Shown: in pieces, positions 36,934 through 44,212 of the stretch | How positions within the stretch are numbered: position 1 is the first letter of the stretch | Layout of the letters: the number at the start of each line of letters is the position of its first letter | NCBI RefSeq assembly: GCF_002902845.1 | Contig: NZ_PPTF01000022.1 | Span: 32,726 to 86,584, forward strand | Reading direction: 5' to 3' | Source of the DNA: Chromobacterium sinusclupearum | GTDB lineage: Bacteria; Pseudomonadota; Gammaproteobacteria; Burkholderiales; Chromobacteriaceae | DNA: 53,859 bases | The notes under the pieces: model-generated | The model's database searches: none | Told to the model about the DNA's origin: nothing | Seen by the model: the letters and a program-made list of their open reading frames with translations, nothing else | Position numbers and translations under genes: made by a program

Positions 36934-39296
36934 CTCGCCTCCTGCTGATAGGGCAAGAAAACCTTGAAGGTGGTTTCGATACCTAGCTCGCTGAAAACTT
37001 CTATTTTCCCTTTGTGCCGTTCAATGATTTTCTTGACGATGTCCAAGCCCAGGCCTGTGCCTTCGCCTCTGGGTTTGGTGGTGAAGAAAGGCTCGAAAAT
37101 GCGTTCTTTTATTTCATCGGAGATGCCGCAGCCGGTGTCGCTGATGGACACTACAGCATAGTCACCTTGTTTTTGAATGCCAAGTCGCAGGGTGCCGTGA
37201 TAATCCATGGCCTGTAGTGAATTGGATATTAAATTGGTCCAGACTTGGTTTAATTGATCAGGTTGGCATTTTATATTGGGTATGTCTTGGTAATTTCTGA
37301 TGATTTCTACGTTTTGCTTGGTTTTGTTCTGGTAAATGGTTAAAACGGTTTCGATGCTTTCCGATAAGGGATGCTCATGCATCTCGCCGTCGACATCGAA
37401 ACGGGAGAAGGTTTTCAGCGCGAAAATGATTTTGCCTACGCGATCCACCGCCATATTGATATTGGATGCGTTCATGATGATGGATGAAATATTATAGGCG
37501 GCATTCAAAATGGCAGGACTGTCGGGATGAACAAGTAGCGGCAGATAGTCCTGATACTGATCATGGGCTTTCAATTGCACCAGCATGGTGGCTTTGACGC
37601 GGGCGTCGTCTACCCCATGCTGCGTCAGCTGGTCAGCCAGCTGGCGGGAGATGGCCCGTTCCTCCCGGCTGTTGAAGGCCACCGGTTGCGCCTTGCTGCC
37701 GTCCAGCAGGCGTTTGAACAGCTCCAGATGGCTGGCGTCGAGTTGCATCAGGATGGAGGGCAGGCTGGAGAGCGCCAGCTCCAGCGCATCCAGAATATTG
37801 TTGCTACTGGATTTGATCGCGCCGATCGGCGTATTGATTTCGTGGGCGACGCCGGCGACCAGTTGTCCCAGCACCGCCATTTTTTCGGACTGGATCAGTT
37901 GCCCCTGCGCGCGCTGCAGGTCTTGCAAGGTTTTGTCGGCATGCTGGCGCGCCGTCTTGATCATGTCGTAGGAAATCGCATTGGTGAGCGCGATGGCGGC
38001 ATAGGCGGCGATGGAGCGGAAGATTTCCAGCTCGCGCTGCTGGAATGCGTCTGAAGCATGGCTCAGCGCCATGGCGATGCCGATGCAGTTGCGGCCGGCG
38101 GTCAGCTGGTGGATGACGCCCTGCCGCATGGCTGCTTTGGTAGTGTCGCAGCTCGCCGCATCCAGCTGGGCGATGCTGTGCTCGTCCAGCAGCTGGACCT
38201 CTTCCATCGCCAAGAAGGCATTGACGAGAAAGGAATCGGTCTGCTCCAACGGCAGCAGCATGGTTGGTTTTTCCTGGCCGTCGTCGATGCAGTAAATCAG
38301 CTCCAGGGCGTTGGCGTCGAATTTCAGCAGCGCGACGGCGAAGCCATCAATCGGCATCAGCTCGCGCAAGTGCTGGTACAGGGCGACGCATATGGCCTTG
38401 CTGTCCAGGCTGGCGGTCAGCGCCTTGCCGATGTCGCCCAACTGCCGCAGGGTTTCGGCCGAGCTTGCCAGGGCCATGTTCGCCTGGTGCAGGTCGGCGG
38501 TGCGTTGATGCACAAGGTCGCTCAGATGGTCGCGGTGGGTGGACAGCTCCTCCTCGTATTTGTTTTTCTGTTGCAGGTATTCGGAAAGATTTTGCTGCAT
38601 GGTGTTGATGCCATGCACCAGCTTGTCCAGCTCATCCTGATAGGTTCGCCGCCGCTCCAGGTGGATCTGTTGATGCAGGGTTTCCGGCGAGAATCGATCC
38701 AGGTGCAGCGCAATCTTGCGGATATGCGTGGTGACGTAGCGATTGACGATCAGCATCAGAAATCCGGCCAGCAGCAAGGAATAGATCGCCTGGGTGCTGA
38801 TGATGTTGACGATTTCGCTTTTCAGTTCGGCGATGAGGATGCGGCTGTCGCCTTCAATTTCCAGGCTGCCTATGGTTTCCGTGGTGCCGGCGGTGCGGTC
38901 GTGGTGTTTCAGCAGGGAAAAGATTTTTGGCGTCCAGGACGTATTTTGCCATCCAGGCTTGGACAGGCTGAAGGATTCCGCTTCGTAGTATTTCTGGGAT
39001 TCGCCATTGAGGTTTATCAGCTTGATGGTGACCCTGCCGACGGCCGGCACTTGAAAGCTGCTGCGCAGATGTTCCTCTATCGAGGTGCGGTCCAGATCCC
39101 AGATTGCCTTGTTCAGCGTCTGCTGGTAGATGCCATTGATCAGGTTAAGCTGATTTTGCATGGCCTGGACGTGGTTGTTCCAGGTCAGCCAGGTTTTGAC
39201 GATGACGGTGGCGAAGGTGAAGGCTAGGCAGAATAATAGCGTGGCCAGTACCAGGCGGCCTGCTAATGACCTTATGCCGGTCTCGCCATTTTTCAT
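36930..39296 (-). CDS. Membrane sensor histidine kinase
   Basis: A 788-residue sensor that heads a three-gene phosphorelay operon. Layout: membrane helix 1 (about 13-35); a periplasmic sensor of about 130 residues; membrane helix 2 (about 168-185); a HAMP-like linker and coiled coil (186-290); a GAF-like domain (about 295-445); a second coiled coil; the phospho-acceptor box VAGVAHEINTPIGAIKSSSN with His485; then the N box LNQVWTNLISNSLQAM near 683, DTGCGIS and GEGTGLGLDIVKK. About 200 residues separate His485 from the N box, roughly twice the usual distance. The insert (about 510-600) is helical. The signal sensed is unknown. Confidence 0.92.
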   Translation of the reverse strand: MKNGETGIRSLAGRLVLATLLFCLAFTFATVIVKTWLTWNNHVQAMQNQLNLINGIYQQTLNKAIWDLDRTSIEEHLRSSFQVPAVGRVTIKLINLNGESQKYYEAESFSLSKPGWQNTSWTPKIFSLLKHHDRTAGTTETIGSLEIEGDSRILIAELKSEIVNIISTQAIYSLLLAGFLMLIVNRYVTTHIRKIALHLDRFSPETLHQQIHLERRRTYQDELDKLVHGINTMQQNLSEYLQQKNKYEEELSTHRDHLSDLVHQRTADLHQANMALASSAETLRQLGDIGKALTASLDSKAICVALYQHLRELMPIDGFAVALLKFDANALELIYCIDDGQEKPTMLLPLEQTDSFLVNAFLAMEEVQLLDEHSIAQLDAASCDTTKAAMRQGVIHQLTAGRNCIGIAMALSHASDAFQQRELEIFRSIAAYAAIALTNAISYDMIKTARQHADKTLQDLQRAQGQLIQSEKMAVLGQLVAGVAHEINTPIGAIKSSSNNILDALELALSSLPSILMQLDASHLELFKRLLDGSKAQPVAFNSREERAISRQLADQLTQHGVDDARVKATMLVQLKAHDQYQDYLPLLVHPDSPAILNAAYNISSIIMNASNINMAVDRVGKIIFALKTFSRFDVDGEMHEHPLSESIETVLTIYQNKTKQNVEIIRNYQDIPNIKCQPDQLNQVWTNLISNSLQAMDYHGTLRLGIQKQGDYAVVSISDTGCGISDEIKERIFEPFFTTKPRGEGTGLGLDIVKKIIERHKGKIEVFSELGIETTFKVFLPYQQEAR

Positions 39297-39469
39297 TTTC
39301 CCTATCCCGACTTGCGCGTCCTCGCGCCAGATACTTCATTTTTGTAGCGGGCCAGAGGGGGGATTGCAATGCGGCGATGGCGGGGCGGGGAATGCGCTGG
39401 CGGGCCTGCGCAGGTCGCGCGCCGCAGTGGTTTGCGGCCCGGCTGCGCGAGGCCTTGAGTCAGCCGCGA

Positions 39470-40090
39470 TCAGTCGCCATTGACCACATCCACCCCCTTG
39501 GGCGGCGTGAAGGCGAATCGGCTGACCGGCAGATTGACGTTCTGCTGCGGTTGGCTGAAGCGGATGCGGGTGTCGTTGCCGAAGCTGTCCGTCAGCTCCA
39601 TTTCCACCAGCATATTGTTGCGGAAGCCCATGCGGATGGCGCTGAAGGTGTTGTCCTGCTTCTTGGGGCTGGCGGCCAGCCATTCCAGGTCACCCTGTTT
39701 GCCGGCTTCGTTCAGCTTGTAGCTGCGCTCGATTTCATTGCTGCCGGCCAGCAAGGCGGCCGGGCTGGAGCCCAGCGCCGCGCCTTGCGCCTTGCGCGTC
39801 ACTTGGGCCAGGTCCGGGTCGTAGATCCATAGTGTCTTGCCGTCGCCGACGATCAATTGGGCATACGGCTTGGTGTATTCCCAGCGGAATTTGCCGGGGC
39901 GGGAGATTTCCAGCCGGCCGCTGGCTTCTTCGCGTTTGTTCTTGTTGCTGACCGTTTGGGTGAAGTCCGCGCTCAGCGTTTTGCTGCCGGCGACGAAGGC
40001 CTTCAGTTGGCCGATGGCGGAGGCCTGGGCGGGTGCGGCCAGGCTGCAGGCCAGCGCGGCGGCGCTCAGCAGGGAAAAAGACGGTTTCAT
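39470..40090 (-). CDS. lolA: Outer-membrane lipoprotein carrier protein LolA
   Basis: A 206-residue periplasmic chaperone that takes lipoproteins from the LolCDE complex to the outer membrane. The signal peptide ends near residue 24 (AAPAQASA). The mature chain has the LolA signatures LSADFTQTVSNK, SGRLEISRPGKFRWEYTKPYAQLIVGDGKTLWIYDPDLAQVT and a conserved C-terminal PVSRFAFTPPKGVDVVNGD. It stands alone: the usual neighbours ftsK or rarA are not within the window. The gap 39297-39469 on its downstream side shows nothing I can support. Confidence 0.94.
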   Translation of the reverse strand: MKPSFSLLSAAALACSLAAPAQASAIGQLKAFVAGSKTLSADFTQTVSNKNKREEASGRLEISRPGKFRWEYTKPYAQLIVGDGKTLWIYDPDLAQVTRKAQGAALGSSPAALLAGSNEIERSYKLNEAGKQGDLEWLAASPKKQDNTFSAIRMGFRNNMLVEMELTDSFGNDTRIRFSQPQQNVNLPVSRFAFTPPKGVDVVNGD

Positions 40091-40220
40091 CGGATGGATT
40101 CCTCAGGGCAGCCTGGCTGCGGTGAAAATGCTATGACTGCCGACGTTGGCGGCGGTTCGGCGCGTTGCGGGCGGAATAGCTTGCGGAATGTTGCATGCAG
40201 CCATGGCCGCCCGCGCCGGA

Positions 40221-41813
40221 TCAGCTGAACCGATTGGTGATCGGGTAGCGCCAGTCCTTGCCGAAGCCGCGCTGGGTGACGCGCGGACCCACCGGCGCCT
40301 GGCGGCGCTTGTACTCGTTGATCTTGAGCAAGCGCACCACGCGCTTGACGTCGGCCTCGGCGTAGCCGGCGGCGATGATGTCGGCGGCGGATTCGTTGCC
40401 CTCGACATAGCGCGCCATGATGGCGTCCAGGATTTCATAAGGCGGCAGGCTGTCCTGATCCTTCTGGTCCGGGCGCAGCTCCGCCGACGGCGGCCGGGTG
40501 ATGATGCGTTCCGGAATCACGTCGGACATGGTATTGCGCCAGCGGCACAGCTCGAACACCAGGGTCTTGGCCACGTCTTTCAGCACCGCGAAGCCGCCGG
40601 CCATGTCGCCGTACAGCGTGCAGTAGCCGGTGGTCATTTCGGACTTGTTGCCGGTGGTCAGCACCAGCTTGCCGGACTTGTTGGACAGCGCCATCAGCAG
40701 CGTGCCGCGGATGCGCGCCTGCAGGTTTTCCTCTGTGGTGTCCATCTCCAGGCCGGCGAACGACGGGGCCAGCGCGGCCATGAAGCTCTCGTACATCGGC
40801 CAGATTTCGATCTCGTCGTACTTCACGCCCAGGCGGCCTATCATGTCGCGGCTGTCGGTGACGGAAATGTCCGCGGTGTAGCGCGACGGCATCATCACGG
40901 CGTGCACCTTGTCCGCGCCCAGCGCGTCCACAGCTACCGCCAGCGTCAGCGCGGAGTCGATGCCGCCGGACAAGCCCAAGAGCGCGCCGGGGAAGCCGTT
41001 TTTGCAAATGTAATCGCGCACGCCGACCACCAGGGTGCGATAGACGCTTTCCAGCGGGCCGGGCAGGGCGGCTTGGCAGCCGGCCTGGAAATCGCCGTCG
41101 GCGTAGTCCACCAGCAGCAGTTCGTCGTCGTAGGCGGCGGCCTGCGCGGCCACTTCGCCGGCCTGGTTCAGCGCGAACGAGGCGCCGTCGAACACCAGTT
41201 CGTCCTGGCCGCCGACGAGGTTGACATAGGCCAGCGGCAGGCCGGTTTCCTCCACGCGGTAGCGCATCACCTCGTGCCGGGTTTCAACCTTGTCGCGGTG
41301 GAACGGGGAGGCGTTCAGGCTCAGCAGCAATTCAGCGCCTGCGTCGGCCGCTTCTGCCGCCGGCTCCAGTTGCCAGGCGTCCTCGCAGATCAGCACGCCG
41401 ACTTTGACGCCGTTCTGTTCGAATACCAGCGGCGCGGCGCCGGGGGTGAAGTAGCGGCATTCGTCGAACACTTCATAGTTGGGCAACAGCATCTTGTGAT
41501 ACTGGCCCAGACGGTTGCCGTCGCGCAGCACGGTGGCGGCGTTGAAGCGCTCGTTGCCGATTTTCGCCGGATGGCCGACGATGACCGTGATGCCGTCCAG
41601 TTGCTCGATGATGTCCAGGCCCTTGGCCACTTCGCGGTAGAAGCTGTCGCGCAGCAGCAGGTCTTCCGGGCTGTAGCCGGTCAACGCCAGCTCCGGCGTC
41701 AGCAGGATGTCGGCGCCCTGGACCATGGCTTGCTGCGCGAGATCGACGATTTTCTGGGCATTGCCGGCGATGTCGCCGACCACGGGGTTGAACTGGGCGA
41801 GTGCGATACGCAT
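40221..41813 (-). CDS. nadE: Glutamine-dependent NAD+ synthetase
   Basis: A 530-residue two-domain enzyme that amidates deamido-NAD to NAD using glutamine. The N-terminal nitrilase-type amidase domain (1-250) has the catalytic Glu in ILLTPELALTGYSPEDLL, Lys in YHKMLLPNYEVFDECRYF and Cys in VGVLICEDAWQ. The C-terminal synthetase domain has the ATP-binding LGLSGGIDSALTL, VMMPSRYT, TTGNKSEMTTGYCTLYGDMAGG and DSLPPYEILDAI. The ATG at 41813 gives the normal start MRIALAQFNPVVGDI; the extension to 41846 lies in the divergent promoter region. It shares that 70-bp region with the COG3146 gene. Confidence 0.96.
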   Translation of the reverse strand: MRIALAQFNPVVGDIAGNAQKIVDLAQQAMVQGADILLTPELALTGYSPEDLLLRDSFYREVAKGLDIIEQLDGITVIVGHPAKIGNERFNAATVLRDGNRLGQYHKMLLPNYEVFDECRYFTPGAAPLVFEQNGVKVGVLICEDAWQLEPAAEAADAGAELLLSLNASPFHRDKVETRHEVMRYRVEETGLPLAYVNLVGGQDELVFDGASFALNQAGEVAAQAAAYDDELLLVDYADGDFQAGCQAALPGPLESVYRTLVVGVRDYICKNGFPGALLGLSGGIDSALTLAVAVDALGADKVHAVMMPSRYTADISVTDSRDMIGRLGVKYDEIEIWPMYESFMAALAPSFAGLEMDTTEENLQARIRGTLLMALSNKSGKLVLTTGNKSEMTTGYCTLYGDMAGGFAVLKDVAKTLVFELCRWRNTMSDVIPERIITRPPSAELRPDQKDQDSLPPYEILDAIMARYVEGNESAADIIAAGYAEADVKRVVRLLKINEYKRRQAPVGPRVTQRGFGKDWRYPITNRFS

Positions 41814-41883
41814 CTTGAGAGAACACCGATGTTTCTTGATCCACACATTTTACCTGAAGACGGCGGCCCCGAAAGGAAAAGCA

Positions 41884-43011
41884 TTGCGTCTGCAACTGTA
41901 TGACGGCGTGAGCGCCGTTCCGCAACCGGCCTGGCCGGAGGGGGAGGGCGGCGGCGTGTTTGTCGGCCGCGAGTGGCTGGTTGCGCTGGAGGAAACCGGC
42001 TGCGTCGGCGGCGCCACCGGCTGGCAGCCCTTGCCGCTGGCGCTGGAGCGCGATGGCCGGGCTGAGGCGCTGGCGCCGGCTTACCTGAAGCAGCATAACC
42101 GCGGCGAGTACGTGTTCGACTGGGCTTGGGCCGAAGCCTATGCCCGCGCCGGACAGGATTACTACCCCAAGCTGGTGGTGTCTTCGCCGTTCAGTCCCGT
42201 CACCGGCAGCCGGCTGCTGGGGCGGGGCGATGATTCAAGACGGCTGATCGCCGGGCTGCAGCAGGTGGTGGACGACAACCGCCTGTCGTCGGTCCATGTA
42301 TTGTTTCCAACGCTGGAAGAGGCGGAATGGCTGGCCGCCGCGGGCTGGCTGCTGCGCGACGGCGTGCAGTTCCATTGGAACAACCAGGGCTATGCCGATT
42401 TCGAGGCCTTCCTCGCCAGCTTGAGCCGGGACAAGCGCAAGAAGATACGCCAGGAACGGCGCAGGGTGGCGGACGCCGGCGTGCAGGTGCGCGCGCTGGA
42501 TGCGGGGCAGATAGGCGATGCCGACTGGCGTTTGTTTTATCGCTGTTATCGGCAGACCTATCTTGAGCATCGCTCGGCGCCGTATCTGAATCTGGACTTC
42601 TTCCGGCGGATAGGCGAGCGGCTGGCCGGCCATTGCGTGATGTTCGTCGCCCGCCGCGACGGCGAAGATATTGCCGCCAGCCTGTGCATACGCGATGGCG
42701 CGGTGTTGTATGGGCGTTATTGGGGCGCGCTGGAGGAGGTGTCTTGCCTGCACTTCGAGCTGTGTTATTACCAGGGCCTGGAATATGCCATCGCTAAAGG
42801 ACTGCAATGTTTCGAGGGCGGCGCGCAGGGCGAGCACAAGCTGGCGCGTGGTTTCGAGCCGGTGCGCACAGTGTCCGCCCATTACATTGCCGACCCGCGC
42901 TTTAGAGAAGCGATCGCCGGCTGGCTGGCGCGTGAGCGCGCCGGCGTGACCGATTATGTGGACCAGTTATTTGCGCATTCCGCTTATAAAACACTTGCGC
43001 AAGAAGAATAG
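41884..43011 (+). CDS. GNAT-fold protein of the COG3146/DUF482 type
   Basis: A 375-residue protein of the family annotated as GNAT N-acetyltransferase or peptidogalycan-biosynthesis-like (DUF482), related in fold to the FemAB transferases. Typical segments: PAYLKQHNRGEYVFDWAWAEAY, YYPKLVVSSPFSPVTGSRLL, SVHVLFPTLEEAEWL, the basic SRDKRKKIRQERR, the AASLCIRDGAVLYGRYWG strand and HFELCYYQGLEYAIAKGL with FEGGAQGEHKLARGFEP near the C-terminus. The function is not established. The best start is the TTG at 41884 (MRLQLYDGV), with AAAGGA six bases upstream; ATG-initiated extensions would run back into nadE. The tRNA promoter overlaps its last codons. Confidence 0.85.
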   Translation: MRLQLYDGVSAVPQPAWPEGEGGGVFVGREWLVALEETGCVGGATGWQPLPLALERDGRAEALAPAYLKQHNRGEYVFDWAWAEAYARAGQDYYPKLVVSSPFSPVTGSRLLGRGDDSRRLIAGLQQVVDDNRLSSVHVLFPTLEEAEWLAAAGWLLRDGVQFHWNNQGYADFEAFLASLSRDKRKKIRQERRRVADAGVQVRALDAGQIGDADWRLFYRCYRQTYLEHRSAPYLNLDFFRRIGERLAGHCVMFVARRDGEDIAASLCIRDGAVLYGRYWGALEEVSCLHFELCYYQGLEYAIAKGLQCFEGGAQGEHKLARGFEPVRTVSAHYIADPRFREAIAGWLARERAGVTDYVDQLFAHSAYKTLAQEE

Positions 43012-43023
43012 GACTTATATACT
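42995..43023 (+). promoter_or_regulatory. Promoter of the tandem tRNA-Ser genes
   Basis: TTGCGC (42995-43000), a 17-bp spacer and TATACT (43018-43023) form a strong sigma-70-type promoter, followed by the GC-rich discriminator GCGCAGCC typical of stringently controlled stable-RNA promoters. The -35 lies within the last codons of the upstream coding gene. Confidence 0.75.
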
Positions 43024-43072
43024 GCGCAGCCTCTGTCGCCGAAACGCCGAAGGCGCTTCAGTACAGGGTTCT

Positions 43073-43163
43073 GGAGAGGTGGATGAGTGGTTTAAGTCGC
43101 ACGCCTGGAAAGCGTGTTTAGGGTAATACCCTAACGGGGGTTCGAATCCCCCCCTCTCCGCCA
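43073..43163 (+). tRNA. tRNA-Ser (anticodon GGA), copy 1
   Basis: A 91-nt class II tRNA with encoded CCA. The acceptor GGAGAGG pairs with CCTCTCC before discriminator G and CCA. The anticodon stem-loop is CACGC-CTGGAAA-GCGTG with GGA at 43107-43109, and the long variable arm TTTAGGGTAATACCCTAA is typical of serine tRNA. The T arm GGGGGTTCGAATCCCCC is intact. It reads UCC and UCU codons. Confidence 0.97.
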
Positions 43164-43215
43164 GAATTCAATATCGAACCGCATTGCGGTTCCGACAATT
43201 TAGCAAGACACCTCC

Positions 43216-43306
43216 GGAGAGGTGGATGAGTGGTTTAAGTCGCACGCCTGGAAAGCGTGTTTAGGGTAATACCCTAACGGGGGTTCGAATCCCCCCCTCT
43301 CCGCCA
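43216..43306 (+). tRNA. tRNA-Ser (anticodon GGA), copy 2
   Basis: Identical over all 91 bases to copy 1, with GGA at 43250-43252 and encoded CCA. The 52-bp spacer between the copies has no promoter of its own, so both come from one transcript closed by the terminator at 43311. Confidence 0.97.
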
Positions 43307-43310
43307 AATA

Positions 43311-43338
43311 AAAAGCCCCGATTTTATCGGGGCTTTTT
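43311..43338 (+). terminator. Rho-independent terminator of the tRNA-Ser operon
   Basis: AAAAGCCCCGAT and ATCGGGGCTTTT form a perfect stem with a TTT loop, followed by T-rich sequence, starting 4 bp past the second tRNA. It is nearly symmetrical, so it could also end transcripts from the other strand. Confidence 0.9.
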
Positions 43339-43421
43339 GCATTGCGCGTTCGTTCGCGCAGCCGTTATTGGCTATGCGATCGCATGGATGGCGGCCGGCG
43401 GATTCCTCATCGCCGATTGCC

Positions 43422-43871
43422 TCAGGTCGCTCGCAGGAAGAATGTGGTCTGCGGCACGGCATTGCCGCCCATCACGCGGCGCGGGTAGGGACATAGCGAT
43501 TGGCTGTCCGCTACCTCCGGCTCGGCCTGATCGCCGGCGTTAACGACCAGGTACATGTGGTTGTGGCATGTGCTGATCAGCACGCCGATGTCGCCGCTGC
43601 TGAGCAGATCATTGCCCGATTCCGCCGTGTCCGGCGTGCGGATCACATCCCAGCCGCGCCGCCGCAGTTCGCAGGTCAGCTCCAGCACGTCATTGATCAC
43701 CCCGACATTGATTTGCGCCATGTCCAGCAGCAGGCTCAGCGTAGCGGCGCACAGGTTTTCGTCGCCGCGGCGCGCGTGACCGACAATGCCGCCGGCAGCC
43801 AGCCGGGCGACGCCCAGACAATTGGGGTTGCTGGCGTAATTGATCAGCAGGGGAATTTGTTGTCTGTCCAT
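43422..43871 (-). CDS. Hypothetical protein, possible papain-fold (NlpC/P60- or CHAP-like) hydrolase
   Basis: A 149-residue protein I do not recognise by name. The order of features resembles the papain-like peptidase fold: Cys18 at the start of a helix (NPNCLGVARLAAGG), a long helical middle, RRRGWDVIRTP, then SGDIGVLISTCHNHMYLVVNA with His103 or His105 at the start of a strand. That Cys ... GDI/V ... His-x-Y-x-V order is what NlpC/P60 and CHAP amidases show. There is no signal peptide or membrane segment. AGGAGG stands three bases before the ATG at 43871. Catalysis and substrate are inference only; a cytoplasmic or secreted-by-other-means amidase would be possible. Confidence 0.6.
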   Translation of the reverse strand: MDRQQIPLLINYASNPNCLGVARLAAGGIVGHARRGDENLCAATLSLLLDMAQINVGVINDVLELTCELRRRGWDVIRTPDTAESGNDLLSSGDIGVLISTCHNHMYLVVNAGDQAEPEVADSQSLCPYPRRVMGGNAVPQTTFFLRAT

Positions 43872-44212
43872 AGGCCTCCTCATCCTTCCGCCGGCGCGCC
43901 ACGGCATGGAGCCATGCCCTTGTCGAGAAAAGACCGCCGAACCGTGCGACAGGCCCGGCGGCGGTTTGGATACCTCTTTTTAATCAGCGATGCTGCTAAT
44001 TCCACCTAGTACAAACACTTATCTGGAGGCATGAGATGTCGTTGGCCTGCCGCAGCGCAGGCAATACGCAGTTTTGCGAGTGGGCTTGCCTATGGCGCCG
44101 TCGGCCAGCTATTCCTGAATGTAGTTTCTGAGCATGGCGGGTGGTGGCGGGCGAGGACCGGGTTTCTTTATCAGTTGTCGGCCTGGCTTCTAGGTTGGTG
44201 CAGGGAGGGCGA
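43872..44212. other. Divergent intergenic region before the GGDEF-EAL gene
   Basis: It contains a perfect hairpin GGCATGG-AG-CCATGCC (43903-43918). It also has a possible 31-codon frame from the ATG at 44036 (GGAGG six to seven bases ahead), ending at 44131. That frame is Cys/Arg-rich and may be only a leader. No promoter is clear. Confidence 0.4.
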
